Shown here: in pieces, positions 1 through 14,548 of the stretch | Position numbering within the stretch: position 1 is the first letter of the stretch | How the letters are laid out: every line of letters starts with the position of its first letter | DNA from: Ampelomyces quisqualis | Lineage: Eukaryota; Ascomycota; Dothideomycetes; Pleosporales; Phaeosphaeriaceae | Length of the DNA stretch: 64,000 bases | Reading direction: 5' to 3' | NCBI GenBank assembly: GCA_018398575.1 | Contig: JAGTXZ010000008.1 | Span: 2,232,001 to 2,296,000 of the forward strand | The notes under the pieces: generated by a model | What the model was told of the DNA's origin: nothing | The model's input: only the letters and a program-made list of their open reading frames with translations | Database searches by the model: none | Program-made: the position numbers and the translations under genes

Positions 1-2124
1 TGGGCTCTATAAGATAATTTGTGCAATTACTATTCTTATTCTAGTTAAGTATAGTATTATTACACTTTTCTAACTATAACTATACTATAATATTACTTTT
101 AGTTTTTACACTTATAGATAGCCTAGTATTATCTTATTTTAGGTATATAGCATTCTTGTGTTTAAATAAGCGTAGTCTTACTACCTAATTACATATATCT
201 TTTTAGCGTTTGTCTTATAGCCCTATAGCTATCTTTTTTATAGTTAACTATTACAGTACTTCTAGCTTATTAATATATTACCTATATTTTACAGTAAACT
301 CTTACTAACCTATATACACTTATAATTAATCTATTATATCTATTACTTTATAGTATAATAGTTTAGAAAGTAATAGTACCTTAAAGTTTTTCTTTATCTT
401 ATTTAGGCTATATATTGTAACAATATAGTCTTAGAAGTAGGCTAGATCTTTGTAGTTAGGATTGCGTTCTTTAGGTAACTTAATAAAGCTCTTAACGTCT
501 ATACTATTAATAACGCGTATGTCTTTAAGCTAGTTAACTAAATTATTAAGCTTATAGTAGGTTTCTTAGAAGTTGTCTATATATAGCTATAGGCTATAGT
601 ACATATTTAGATATGTTAAGATCTACTAGCTACTGCGTATAGTCTTAGCTCTTATCTTATTATACTACGCGTAACATCTCTAGTAAATAGTGTAAAAATA
701 TCTATTGTCTTAGTAAAATATTTACCTATTATACTTTTTTCTACTATAAAGTGTAAAAAATAGATGTACACTTTAGCCTTCTATGCGTAGGTAATGTCTT
801 AGTCTATTAGTTAGTATAGTATTATACTACCTATAGGTAGAAATATAACTCTATTGTATTAGTAAGTATTGTAACCTCTATTACTATAATAAGCCTATAG
901 TATATTAATACTATACATACTAAACGTTCTACAGCAATTAGTAGCTTATCTAAAGCTCTACTACTACGTGTTTGTAAGGCAAAAACTTATTAATAAGTAA
1001 TAATACTTGTCTGTTTATATAGTTATTAAACTACTTTAGCTATTCTAGCATAATATTAGTATTTATCTAAGTAGAATTATTGTTTTAATAGACATAACTA
1101 AGACTACAAATATTTAGGTCCTTCTTACTATCTATATAAGTTATGTAATTTAAGAATTTTATAAACTATAGAAGAACTTAGTCTAAGCTATCTACGTATA
1201 TATATAGTATACTAGTTGTATACTTTCTATCTAGTCTAGGACTAGCTTTAAAATTGTTTACTAACATATATTAGGGCAAGTGTTTCTAGTATATACTAGC
1301 CTTATCTATGTTATATAAATCCTTAGGCGCGTATCTACTTACTATATTACAAATCTCTTCTATTATAAGCTTAGTGTCCTTAACTATTATACTACTATAG
1401 TTACCTACTGTTTTTGCAAACTATTTATATAACTATACGCTATGTTATTATTTATATATAGTAAGCTATCTGTTATTAATCTCTAGTTTTTACAGCTATT
1501 GTATTTAGGTAGCTGTTACTAAAGTTAATATATAGTTTCGCAAATTATATTATTAGTAACATTAACGCAGGCTGCCTGCAACTCTATATACTAGTTATTT
1601 AAAGCTGCCTTAAGAGTTTTCTATTGTAGACGCCTATTATGCGCGTAATTATAGCTAGTGTATTTGGTTTTATTACTGTCTAGGTATTCTTATATTATTA
1701 GAAAGATACTAGTTACATTGTTTAGTTATATATAGTAGTAAAAGGCTCTAGTAGCCTATATAGTAAGTTATTGTAGTATTAAATATAAAAATAATGCCTT
1801 ATGTTTGTAAACCTTAATATGTTTTATAATAGTTTAGGCATAACTGTATTACTAGTTAAGTATTAGACCTTAACCTATTTATAAACTAGATAATATAGGC
1901 TTAAAGTTATAGTAGTAGAATAACAGTAGAAACTAGATATATTTATAAAGAGTAGTCTACTATTAAATATAGTAAAGATAACATACTTGCGCATGCTAAT
2001 ACTCTAGTAGCTACTTATAGTATTTAATATAAAATAAAATCTAAGCTTAGCCTTAAACCTATACTAGTATAATTATAGCACTAATTAGTTGCTTTAAGTG
2101 CCTATTATAATAGATAGCTTGTAA

Positions 2125-2515
2125 TAAACGCTAATAGTACTTTCTAGTAGATAATAGTTATAGACAGTATAACGTAACTATAGCTACTAGCTATTTAAAA
2201 AGCCTACTGCAGTAGTAAGTTATATACAGTACTAGTAGTATTTCCTAGTATATAATAGTTACTAATAGTGTAATATAACTATAGCTACTAGCTATTTAAA
2301 GAGCCTGCTACAGTAGTAGGTTGCGTATAGTACTAGTAGTATTCTTTAGTAGATAACAGTTACTAATAGTATAACGCAACTATAGCTACTAGTTATTAGA
2401 AGAGTCTACTATAGTAGTAGGTTGTATGTAGCACTAGTAGTATTTTCTAGTAAATAATAGTTACTAATAGTGCAACATAACTATAGCTGCTAGTTGTTAA
2501 AAGAGCCTAATTATA
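2125..2515. repeat. Tandem array, ~102-bp unit, about four copies
   Basis: Four successive units share the order TAGTAGTATT, then ATAACTATAGCTACTAG, then a paired CTGCAGTAGTAG-like segment. They begin near 2127, 2228, 2330 and 2431. Differences are mostly C/T and G/A transitions, as expected for RIP after duplication. No coding frame runs through it. Confidence 0.75.
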
Positions 2516-3114
2516 GAGATTAATATATTTAAGGTATTTGCTACCTTATATACTGTATATAAGATTTATAAAGTATTATATATTACTTTTTATATATATT
2601 CTTCTTTACTAAGCGTCTCTAAGACAAACAAATATAAGCCTGTTATTTTAATTTATATAGGTGTTCTTTAAGGTCTTAGCTATGCCTACTAGCGTAGTAG
2701 GTATTCTTTTTGTTAATAGCTAGCAGTATCTTAGTATAGATAAGTTTAATGCGCGTAACTTCTTTACGTTAGTAGAAGTTCTTAAAGCTGTAATAAAGCT
2801 TAGTAATAATAGAAGACTTAATGTTATGTAAGTTGTAGTTAGAATATCTTAATATCTTAACGTTAGATTACTACTTATAGAGTCTAACAGAAATACATTA
2901 TATATAGTATAAGAGAGGTTATAGATACTTAGGTAGGCTTTGCTATTAAAGAGCTGAATAAGAGTGCTAGAATAGAAAAGTCCTAATAAATAACTGCAAC
3001 TTAACGTTATTTCTAATTTTTGCCTGTAATAGTATATAGACAAAAGCATGTAAATTATAGTTATATCTCTAATATCTTCTAGTTACCTAATAGTATAAGA
3101 ATTGCGTTCTTACG

Positions 3115-3655
3115 TTAGGCTAAGTTATTAATATACGCACTAGAATGCTATTATAGCTATTGTTATAGAGATTCTTATTATTAAACATGTTATAAGGTAT
3201 CTTAGTTAAGTAATAGTATTATAGAATATAACAAAGTTATTGTAATAATAGTACTCTTGTATTAAGCTAAGTTATTAATATGTACACTAGAATACTATTA
3301 TAGCTATTGTTATAGAGATTCTTGTTATTAAACACGTTATAAGGTATCTTAGTTAAGTTATAGTGTTATAGAATATAATAAAGTTATTGCAACAATAGCG
3401 CTCTTATATTAGGCTAAGTTGTTAATATGCGCACTAGGATGCTATTATAGCTATTCTTGTAGAGATTCTTAGAGTTAAATATGTTATAAAGTATCTTAGT
3501 TAAGTAATAGTGTTACAGAATATAACAAAGTTATTGCAACAATAGCGCTCTTATATTAGGCTAAGTTATTAATATGTGCACTAGGATACTATTATAGCTA
3601 TTGTTATAGAGATCTTTGTTGTTAAACACGTTATAAGGTATCTTAGTTAAGCTAT
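3115..3655. repeat. Tandem array with exact 147-bp period, 3.7 copies
   Basis: The landmark TTAGGCTAAGTTATTAATAT (or a close variant) starts at 3115, 3262, 3409 and 3556, so three successive intervals are exactly 147 bp. Each unit also carries TTATAGCTATTGTTATAGAG and TATCTTAGTTAAG. Copies differ by a few transitions. The last unit is incomplete. Confidence 0.85.
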
Positions 3656-3977
3656 AATATCTAAACAGCTACTAAAGAGTCTATCTAGAAGATAAATTTA
3701 CTTCTATACTAGTAGGCTAAGAAGTAGCGCAAGTGTAGTGCTAACAACATAGTAAAGCTTAGTTCTAGATTTTTAAACTATATAAATATATAGACGTTGT
3801 AGATATAGTTTTAGTTTTGTAAAAATAAAAATATAATAAAGAATTAAGTCTTTTACACTTAAAAAGAATATATATACAAAGATAGTAATATTAAATTAGA
3901 AGTATAAGTTACGTGTTAAGAAGTAGCTATATATATAACCTATACGTAGTTTGTTTTATATATTACAGACGCAGCTC

Positions 3978-4235
3978 TTAGTCTTATAATAGATAAAAAT
4001 AATATAATATTCTGTATATGTTTTAACAAGAGACTGTTACTTTAACTCTAAGACTAGAGATATATAAGTAAATTTATCTCTAGTTTTAAATTTAAGAAAA
4101 TGTAAGAAGGCATAAGTATATAATAGATAAAAATAATATAAAGTTCTATATATATTTTAACAAAAGACTGTTACCTTAACCTTAAGACTAGAGACATATA
4201 AGTAAATTTATCTCTAGTTTTAATATTAGAAATAT
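3978..4235. repeat. Two-copy direct repeat, ~142-bp spacing
   Basis: Two diverged copies share ATAATAGATAAAAATAATAT, AGACTGTTAC and AGTAAATTTATCTCTAG. The first starts near 3978 and the second near 4120. The spacer between them is not repeated. Confidence 0.65.
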
Positions 4236-6573
4236 ATATATATAGTAAGAGGCAGAAAGTAGCTAGCTAGTAAGGCTATTATATGCTCTATTAGCGCTAA
4301 TAGTTTAAGAGCAAGTAGTATGTAGATATGTTTAATATATAGCAGTTTATTAATAGTATTTATTACTATTTAGCTTCTATTATATTTGTATATTATAGCA
4401 AGTTAGAATAGTAGTTTCTAGTAGATAACTGTTCTATACTGTGCTAGAGAAAGAATATAAATTAGATCTACAGGCATTTTGAAACTAGATAAGATTAAAT
4501 ATACTAGCTGCTTAGAACATTAGTTAACACTATATATAAATTATACTTATTATTTTCTACTATTAAATAATTGCCTACGCCTGTTACTAGTCTTACCTAT
4601 AGTATATGTAGTACACTATTCTACCTGCTTCTATCTGTACTAAGCCTAGCTACCTTAGTACAGGTTGTATACTAGGCTGCTAGAGCTACTAGTCTATTTT
4701 TTTTATACTTTTAAACCTTATACGCGTTTACTTGCAGTTATACTTACCTTTTTATGCGTTTAGGTTCTACTATATATATTCTAAACGCGTAGTAACTTAC
4801 TTATTCTATAGTGTTAATATTTTCTCGCATAAGAATTATTATTAATATTAATTTCTATTAAGCTGTGTTAGCTAGCTTAACTAACTTAGTTGTTAACAAG
4901 TAAGTACTAGTGCAATTACGTAACAGTTGTTAGTGTAATAAAGAATATAGAAAGAAAAAAAAATATTAGTTATTACGCCTATAACTATTAGCATAGTTCT
5001 ATATATAGGTTAGGTAACTATTAGCTATAGTAGACTTTAGTAGACTATAGTAGACAACAGACTATATAGCACAAGATAGATACTGCTAGTAACTACTTTA
5101 ACACTATATAACTAATATTAAAACTATTTTTATATACTTAGTCTTCTTACACTTAAACTACAAAGTTATATATAAGTAAATTAGTAATAGATTGTATATA
5201 TATACTACGTAGCTTCTATACTAAGATATACACAAAACTTATTAAATACAGTGCCTAATACTAGACGCGTTACTACCTACTACTTAACAATACGCTAGTT
5301 ATAACTCCTAACACTATAATATAATAGTATAACTCTAATAGCTATAACATAATAGATACTACTATAGACAACGCAGCACCTAGTTTATATAGTAATACCT
5401 TATATAAATATAACTATACTCTAGCTAAACATAAGGTAAGAGACTAGATAGGCCTAATATTAGTATTTATATAAGGATAGGACAAGCTGTTTAAGACAGC
5501 TAGTAGACAGTACGCTAGTAAACTAGTTAGTTTAAGATTAGTAGACGCAAAGTAGTAGGCTATACGCAGCTAAATAGCGCACGCGTGCTAACACTAATAG
5601 AAATAATATAGTAAGGTTCTTTAGTTTACTTTTTACACTAGTATTTGTATTGTATCTGCAAAGAATAAAATATACATTAGGTAACGTTAACAGCCTCTTT
5701 ACTAATATATAGCTATATAAGCTATATTTATAGCTACAGTTCTAATTAGAGCGCTAATAGCAATAAGCTATATTAAATATTTAATCTAGGCTTTAAGATA
5801 ATATATAGATATATAAGAATGTTACAATTATATCTAAGTTATTAAACCTTTAACCTAACTAACATATATATATATACTAGAATATTATATTATAGATTGC
5901 CTTTATACTTAGTTATTGCCTATTTGCTAACAAGATAGTTTACGCACCTAGCTGTTTATTTACAGGCACGCTTAATAATCTTATAAGAGTATATTATAAA
6001 CTATACTTAAAAGATTAGTAGTAGTTAATACAACAGCGCTTGCTAGATAGTACAACTCTTATGCTAGTTATACTAGCAGTAGATAAAATATAGTTATCTA
6101 TAATATCTAGTAACGTAGTAGTATAGCTAATATATATTACTATTAGGAATCTTAACTATAAGGTATAACAACACAGAACAACACCTAGAATACTACTAGC
6201 TATATTTGTAACAGGCTGCCGCCTGGTTAGTCCTTAGTTATAGAAAAACCTTAGCTTACTAGACTAGAACACCAAAAAGAAGGTTCTAAACTAGAACGCT
6301 GAAAATCCTCTGGGCCGAAACACTAAAAACAGTTCTAGACTAGAGTACCTAAATCTTGTAGACCAGACTGCCTTAAAACTATAAAAACCTTCTAGGTAGT
6401 AATTAGGATAGATTATAAATTTACATCTTTATTTCCTAGTAACTACCCTTAGAGTCTGCCTCCTTATAGAATTTATCTTAATAGCTAAGCTTCTAGACTC
6501 TATTCTAAAGAGTAAAGTATATTATTACTATATAAGTAAACTATTGTTACGTAAGTACTAACTATAGCGTTAA

Positions 6574-7425
6574 CGTTAGGAAAATTTAAGATTAATCTAA
6601 TTAGCCTAATCGCTGCGACCTGCGGCGGCCTAACAGCAATACTATCTACTAGACAATTTGCCAAAGTTGCTCTACTTACTTCTAGTTACTAGCAACCTAA
6701 CAGCAAGTTAGCTGTGTTGCCTGTGTTACTAGTGTTACTAGTGTTGCTAATATTGCCAATTTTACTTACGTAACTGTATTGCTGTATTTTTATAATTACG
6801 TAAGTAACCTAAAAATATAAAATATAGAGTGGAATTCCCTCTTCAAAATGCACTATTCTGAATTTTTCTAGCTGCTCTAGTTACTGAGATATAGCGCCTT
6901 AAAGTTATAATATTTAATTTTTTTTTTAAAAAACCTCTAAGTACGTTTAATGCAATAGAACTAGGCGCTAACTATATAATAATAAATAATAAAAATGTTC
7001 TAAGGTAAAATTAGCTGTTTAGTTACTATTTTTTAAGAAAAAAATATAATATATTATGTAATTAAAGTGCTAGAGCTTTAGCGAAAACAAGCCTTGGCAA
7101 AGAACATTAAAATCTACAAACTTTACTGCCTTGCATCTTAACAACAAGAGCAGCTATAAGAAATCTAAAAAGTACGTTTTAAAGAGAAAATCAAGCTCTA
7201 TATTTTTAGTTTTTAGGATAATAACGTAATGGCGCGGGTAAGGCAGGTAGGTCTAGTAGATTAAGCAGATTAATTTAAGCGTTTCAGTCTAATTAGGTAG
7301 CCAGAACAAATAGAAGACCCTAGAGACAGTTAAGCACAGTTAAGAACTGTCTAGTAGCTAGTAGTACAGTTGTGTTAACAGTGTTACTAATATTGCGGAT
7401 GTTGCTAACGTTGTGTTTTCCTAAC
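6574..7425 (+). mobile_element. Non-autonomous TIR/foldback element, copy 1
   Basis: The element starts CGTTAGGAAAA and ends GTTTTCCTAAC. Its whole length matches the reverse complement of 9033-9869 with mostly transition differences. Each copy also folds on itself: the segment with ATTCCCTCTTTAAAA and GCACTATTC near its start recurs inverted near its end. No transposase frame survives. Ends of this kind beside TA suggest a Tc1/mariner-type non-autonomous element, but the target duplication is clear only for copy 2. Confidence 0.7.
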
Positions 7426-9032
7426 AAATAATAGAGAGTTACTATAGAAAATAAAAGCTAACTAGTAACTATAGTACTTAAAGAAGCTACTAAATATAGT
7501 ATATAACTAGAGTATGCTAACTATTAGACGCAATAGTGTTACCTAACTATTTATGTAATTCTAGCTAACTATAAAGAGTAAGTGCTACTAATAGGTATAA
7601 AGAAAAACAGATACTGTACTTAATATACAGTACTACTAGATAAATAAGAAAACTTATATAATAAATATCTATAGTAAACAGAAGAGTATACACGCTTATA
7701 ACAGAGTTTTTGTCTTAATAAAGGATATAAAGATTACGTTTATCTAGTAGAGTGCTTTAGCTAGAATTACTATAACTTTAATATATATAAGTTATTAGCT
7801 ATAAATATATTATATCTACTACTTAAGAAGTTAGTTATAAACATATTAGAGTTTACAAAAGATATACTAATAGACATATACCTTAGACAAAAGAAGAGCT
7901 AGAATAGTGCTACAGTTCTAGTAGTAGAAGATAATAGCTATGCCTAGTTAAATAAAAGGTTCTGCTAGGTTAAGTATAACACTAGACTAAAACAGTTTAA
8001 TAATAAGAGAGCTTTTACAGAAGTGTTATAGTAGACTAGCGCAGAATAAAAAGTAGTAATTTGCTAATTTATAGTAGTAGTGTCTTTTCTACTAGTAACT
8101 AAGGCACTATACGCGTTATATTTTATCTAGGCTGCGTGTAATCTGCTAGTACTATTAAAATATAAAAGTTATAACAAAAACACATTAGGGTATATATTGT
8201 TAGCTATTAAACAAATAGATGTTCTAAAAGAAGAGTTTTAACCTTTTAGACAGACGCAAGAAGAAAAAAAGAATTTTAACTACCTTAAATTCCATACGCT
8301 AACCTATATTATTAACAATATCTATATATATAGAGCTTTTAATAGTGTATATACTAGAATAAATAGTAAGGCCTACTATATTATAATAGTAAAACAATTT
8401 TACCTAATAATAAACAAGAGAGATTTTCTTACGCAGATCTACTTTTATAACTCTAGATAGCTTATACTTATAGCGTTTAAACATAAGATAGTTATAGACT
8501 AAAGTTAATAGTGCACTACTACTAACTAGCGCAAGCATACCTTTACTATAAGCGTATTAATAGTAATACTATTTAGATAACTTAGATAGTCTATACTAGG
8601 CATATTACTAAATTCTATTATACTGCCTCTTAGTAAGGTTACTACACATATTACGTTGCTAGACTTTATATATACTACTGTAGTATTTGTCTAATACTAC
8701 TATTAGAAAGTAACTAGCTGCCTTGTTACTCTATATAATAAAGACAGATAAAACTCTAACCTTTACTAGGTAAATAGAATAAATATAAAAATACACTCTT
8801 CTATAAAATACTTAAGGCTATTAGGTAAACACTATAATAACTCTAAATATTACAAAGAAGATATAGTGTAATACGCGCCTAACTAGCATAAGACTAGAAA
8901 ATAGCGCAAAGATTACGTATAGGTATAAGAGTTTAAATATAAGAACTATATGCAACTAACTTAGACTATTATAAATAGTAGAGCTATAGCTTAGGTGCAC
9001 CTAATACTTATATTTATTAATAACAAATACTA

Positions 9033-9869
9033 CGTCAGGAAAACACAACGTTGGCAACATCTGCGACATTAGCAACACTGTTAACACAACTGTACTGCTA
9101 GCTACTAGACAGTTCTTAACTGTGCTTGACTGTCCCTAGAGTCCTCTATTTGTTCTGGCTGCCTAATTAGACTAAAACGCTTAAATTGATCCACCTAATC
9201 TACTAGACCTACCTGCCCCACTCGCGCAATTACGTAATTATTCTAAAAACCTAAAATATAGAGCTTAATTCCCTCTTTAAAACGCACTATTCAGAATTTT
9301 TATAGCTGCTCTAGTTGCTGAGATGCACAGCAGTGAAGTTTGTAACTTTTTAATGTTCTTTGCCAAGGCTTGTTTTTGCTAAAGCTCTAGCACTTTGACT
9401 AGATAATATATTATATTTTTTTTTAAAGAAATAGTAACTAAAGTGTAGATTTTACTTTAAAACTATTTTATTTTAATATATTATAGTGTAGGCGTTGAGA
9501 TCTATTGTGTTAAACGTACTTTAAAGTTTTTTTAAAAAAGTTTATAACTTCAACGCGCTATATCTCAATAACTAGAGTAGCTAAAAAAAATCTGAATAGT
9601 GCATTTTAAAGAGGGAATTCTGCTCTATATTTTGTATTTTTAGGTTACTTACGTAATTATAAAAATACAGCAATACAGTCACGTGAGTAAAATTGGCGAC
9701 ATTGGCGACACTAGCAACACTAGCGACACTGTCAGGTTGCTGTTGGGTCGCTAGCAACTAGAAGTAAGTAGGGCGACTTTAGCGAATTGTCTAGTGGACA
9801 GTATCGCTGTTGGGCCGCCGCGAGTCGCGGCGATTGGGCCGATTAGATTAATCTTAAATTTTCCTAACG
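9033..9869 (-). mobile_element. Non-autonomous TIR/foldback element, copy 2 (inverted)
   Basis: This 837-bp copy is bounded by CGTCAGGAAAA and TTTTCCTAACG and flanked directly by TA on both sides (9031-9032 and 9870-9871). That fits a TA target duplication. It is the inverted counterpart of 6574-7425, about 1.6 kb away, so the pair could form a long hairpin. It keeps GC-rich islands (about 9790-9840) that copy 1 has partly lost, so it looks less mutated. Confidence 0.75.
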
Positions 9870-11309
9870 TAAGATAAGAACAGAAAGAAATATAAGTATA
9901 TAGGTGCCTTCTATAAGGTTATAGCGTTTAATAATAATAGTTAAATTAATTATATAACAGAAATGCTAAGCGTACGCTACTGCATATATAGTACAAAGAC
10001 TAAGTAACGTATACTATAAGTATTTAAGGTATATAATATAACAACTATTATTTACCTTATATACCTAGTACTAAAGGATCTACCTACACTTAATAATAAG
10101 GTTCTTGTTTTATACTATGTAAACAATTATATTAATTAGAATAAATATAATAGACTATATTCTTTTACGTTTAATTAAGACTAGATACGTATAGTGTAGA
10201 ATTATAAATAGAAGTAAATATAGTAAGACAGCTAGTATATAGCATTAGACACAGTAAATAAAATTATATATCTAATAATAGCCCTACTATTACTTTAATA
10301 TACCTAATAGAATATAAACCTACTAACATAATAGGCACTATAATACAGCACTATAGTATAAGGCTACTAACGCAACCTCTTTACTATATACTATATACTA
10401 CTATAAATGTATAATACTAGCAACTCTTATTTATGTACGCAGGTATTACAAAGATATTATAACAGTTACCTAGAATTGCTAGTTAGTATAGACAGGAGAA
10501 TAGCACTACTATAGTAACACTAAATATAATTGTTAAAAGACAGTATATACAATATAATATAACTAATAGTAGAGGAATACAACTTAATATACTCTAACGT
10601 AAAATAAGAGATAAGGAGGTAAAAGATACTAGGCTGTTTTCTATAGATAACTATAGTAAAAGAATACCTATAGTAAATTACAAGAGTAATTGTATTATAA
10701 CAGAATAGACTACTATAGAACGCAGCTAACAGTTGCCTTATCTAAACAATTATACACTTTACTATCTAATATAACTATAACGCAGCTTAACGAATGCGCT
10801 TATAATAGAATAAAACTAAACTAAATAATAGTTAGAAGTAAGCTTTACTAGATAGAAACCTACGTAGAAAGATAATAGAAACAGTTAATAAAAAGTTAAG
10901 TATAACACAAATTACTTCTAACATAACAACTATATTAGTATTAAACGTAACTAGAAACAAGTACACTTTTATTAGGATAAACTAGCTATTATATGTATAC
11001 TACAACCTGCTAGTAATAGATAAGTATATTAATAACTTTAATTATAATTTGTTTATACAGATATTAAAGTATAAATTAGGCTTTAAAAGTAAATGCAATA
11101 GCATATACTACTATATAAAGAAAAGAGATAGGTAGGCGTAAATATAGATATCTATAAAGGTACGCTAGTACAGCGCATTACAAGAGACAGTTGCATTAAA
11201 GATATACTAGGTATTATTTACAATTAAACTACAAATATAACTAGTATAGTAGTATACTAGATCTATAACAATAACTTACTAGGTAAATAGTTTTCTGCGT
11301 ATAGAGTAA

Positions 11310-11680
11310 TAGAATTACCTATATTGCGCGCACTACTATTTATGCTAACAGTAGATAACTATTATATACGCTAACAATTAGTTTAAAATAAAAGAGTACC
11401 TAATTACCTATATTACGCGCACTACTATTTATGCTAACAGTAGATAACTATTGTGTATGCTAACAATTAGTTAAAGATAAAAGAGCACCTAATTACTTGT
11501 ATTGCGCGCACTACTATTTGTGCTAACAGTAGACAACTATTATATACGCTAATAATTAGTTAAGAATAAAAGAGTACCTAATTGCCTGTATTGCGCGCAA
11601 AACTATTTGTGCTAATAGTAGATAACTATTGTATACGCTAGCACGTAGTTAAGAACAAAAAGCTATCTAATTAAACAGCT
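11310..11680. repeat. Tandem array, 89-90-bp unit, four copies
   Basis: Landmark ATTGCGCGC (once ATTACGCGC) occurs at 11322, 11412, 11501 and 11590. Each is followed by ACTATTT, GCTAACAGTAGATAACTATT and an AATTAGTTAA-type segment. Copies differ mostly by transitions. Confidence 0.8.
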
Positions 11681-14346
11681 TAACTACTACGCTTTAGCAG
11701 AATTTAAGGTAATATTAGACTATATATATTACAAAAACTCTACTTATACCTATAAAGTAAAAACTCTGTTGCGCTATACATATTGCTTACTTCTACTACT
11801 CTTACTAATAGTTTTTTAATATTTCAAGTGCAAGCGCTTGCTCTATATACTTTATACTAAGTAGTAAATTTAAGTAATATTAGCAGTATACTATATCTCT
11901 GTCTAAACAAGCGCTAAAACAAGCGCTAATAGATAATAGTATAAAGGTTAAGCTTTTAGAAAATATAACCTTAGAACTAACATACTAAAAACTAAGACGC
12001 TATAGAGACTAAAAACTATTTAGACTCTAACGCTACTATTCTTAAGCCTTAACTCTAGTGTTAAAACAGACGTATAACTAACTGCTACACTAGCCTAACT
12101 AAAAAGTTACCTAACAAGATAGCCTAGAGATTAAATACTATATACTTCTAGATCTACAGCCTTACTTACTTGTTAACAGAAGAAATTTAAACGTAGTAGT
12201 AGTATAAGTATAACAAGCTAATATAAACTAAAAACCTATAGGACTAATATATAGAAAACGTTAGTAGTTAAAAAAGAACTACTATTAGACTTAAGGCTGT
12301 TATATTATAGAAAGATAGCTTACTATATATAAATAAGTAGTTCTAACTATTATAGAGTTGCAACTCTTCTTATCTAGTACAGACCTATTTAGGTTACTAC
12401 TATAGAAGAAAGAAGCACGCTAGGTAAAGAAAAGTATATTACTAGGAAATAAGACTATACTAGAAAACGCAAGAGTTATCCTAGTAATATAACTACTTAC
12501 TAATTATAGAAAGACGCTATATAGTATAGTAATAACGCTATAGCTTAATATACGCAGGTATATATACGCCTAAATACTACTAGACACTTAGATAAAAGTA
12601 TAGAATACTTTACTATTGTTAGTTTAATTATATATTAGCTTAATACTATACAAAAAGGCTGCCTACTATATAGGTACTATTGCAGCCTACTAAGAACAGT
12701 AGCTAATAGTAGGCGCCTAGATACTAGACATATATAGCAACTTATAGACTTACGTAATAAGGTAAAAATAACTAGAAATTACTAGTACTTATATATTAAA
12801 CTACCTGGATATATAGGTTCTTTAGCCTAGCGAACTACTTAAAGACTTTGTTTACCTACTATAAGACCTAAAGAACGCAAGTACACTTCTAAAACAGCTA
12901 TACTAGCTAACTAAAGACAGCCTAAATCTGCTAGATTTCTAAACCTTAGTCTTATAGCAGTAATAGTATAGTTATTCTATAATAACAGAAAATAGAGTAT
13001 TACTGTAATAACTAGAAATTAAGAGAAGTTTAATAAACTAAGTGTAAATATAGTAGCACTAATAGGCTTAGTTATATTTAACGTAATAAGAGAATTTAAT
13101 AATAATAGTACTAGAAAAACTATACTCCTCTATAGACACACTATAGAAAGTATATTACAAGTTCTACACATAGTATTAGCTAATAGAAAGTAGACTACTT
13201 TAATGCTATTTGTAAAAAATAAAAGAACCTAAGAAGTATTTAACAGATTCTTATATAGAATAATACATAATAGAATATTACTATATATATAAACTAACAA
13301 GAGAATAATAGAGCTAACGTTTTAGTGCTAAAGAATACCTATAAAAACAACGTAGATAATATCCTAGCTACCTACACAGAAGAAGAGTAAGATTACTATA
13401 ATACGCTTATAGATAATTATAATAATAAAGGAAAAGAGAAGGTAAACTACTTAATAGGAAAAGATAAGAAGAAGGACATTAGAAAGAAAAAAAAAGTTCT
13501 ACACAAAGACACTAATAATATAAGTAGGTCTAAACATAATATAATATATAATAACTTATATAGAGTACTATCTATATATGTATATATAAAGCATTAAGTA
13601 AAGTAAAAGATATTTTGCTAAAAAAGTACAAATATGTAGATAAACTTATACTAGAATACTTTTATAAGGTAGATAAATAGCTATAGTTTAAGAACTATAG
13701 AGGTAGCTAGAGTATTATAGTAGAAGACGCATAGGAAGAATTTTTAACGCAGGCCTATAATATTGCAATTAAAGGTAATATACTTAACGTAATTACTTTA
13801 ACTAAAGAGAAATAGCAACTAGAACTAGACAAGTATAATAGGTTAGTATAACAGTATAAAGAAGAAATAGAGTATTATTAAGTAGTTATAAATAGTAGGC
13901 GTAGCAAATATTATAATAACTTAATATACTTTTACTAGTATAACGCGTAGATACTATTAGGTTAGCCTTAATATAACATAATAGTATAGACTACTATAGC
14001 AGATAGTGCAGCACTAGTAGATATAGTATATAATTCTAATATAACTAACTAGCAAGATAGTTACTACTCTATAAGTAGTAGTAGTAGTTATAGCTGTCTA
14101 TATATAGAGTGCGTTGTGTACCTACTAACCTATACCCTATTAAATATTAAGCCTAGTAGCTACGTCTAGGCTAGTTTTCTTTTAAAAGAGTATAATTTAA
14201 CTATACTATATTTAATTAAAAAGCCTATATAAATAGATAAAGAAAACTAGCTTAGTTAGCCTATACTATAAGAGTATAAAGATATAGGCAGCTAGCTGTA
14301 GTATATAGTTCTACTAGTGCTGCAGTACTTAATAGTTCTTAACTAT

Positions 14347-14548
14347 TAAATCTAGTAACACTAGTAATACTAGTAACACTAGCAACATAGGTAATACAGG
14401 TAACTTACTATTAGGTTACTATTAGGTTGCTAGCAACTAGAAGTAAGTAAGGCAACTTTAGCAAATTATCTAGTTAATAGTATTACTATTGTGCAGCTGC
14501 AAGTTGCTACAACTAGGCTAACTAGACAAATCTTAATTTTTCCTAACG
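14347..14548 (-). mobile_element. Fragment of the CGTTAGGAAAA-type TIR element
   Basis: About 200 bp match the right end of copy 2 (roughly 9680-9869), including GCTAGCAACTAGAAGTAAGT, and finish TTTTTCCTAACG followed by TA. The rest of the element is missing or unrecognisable. Confidence 0.65.

Noticed and set aside
2849..3049. 66-codon open frame in the AT block (minus)
   Set aside because: Chance frame in TA-rich DNA; no start context, motif or codon bias.
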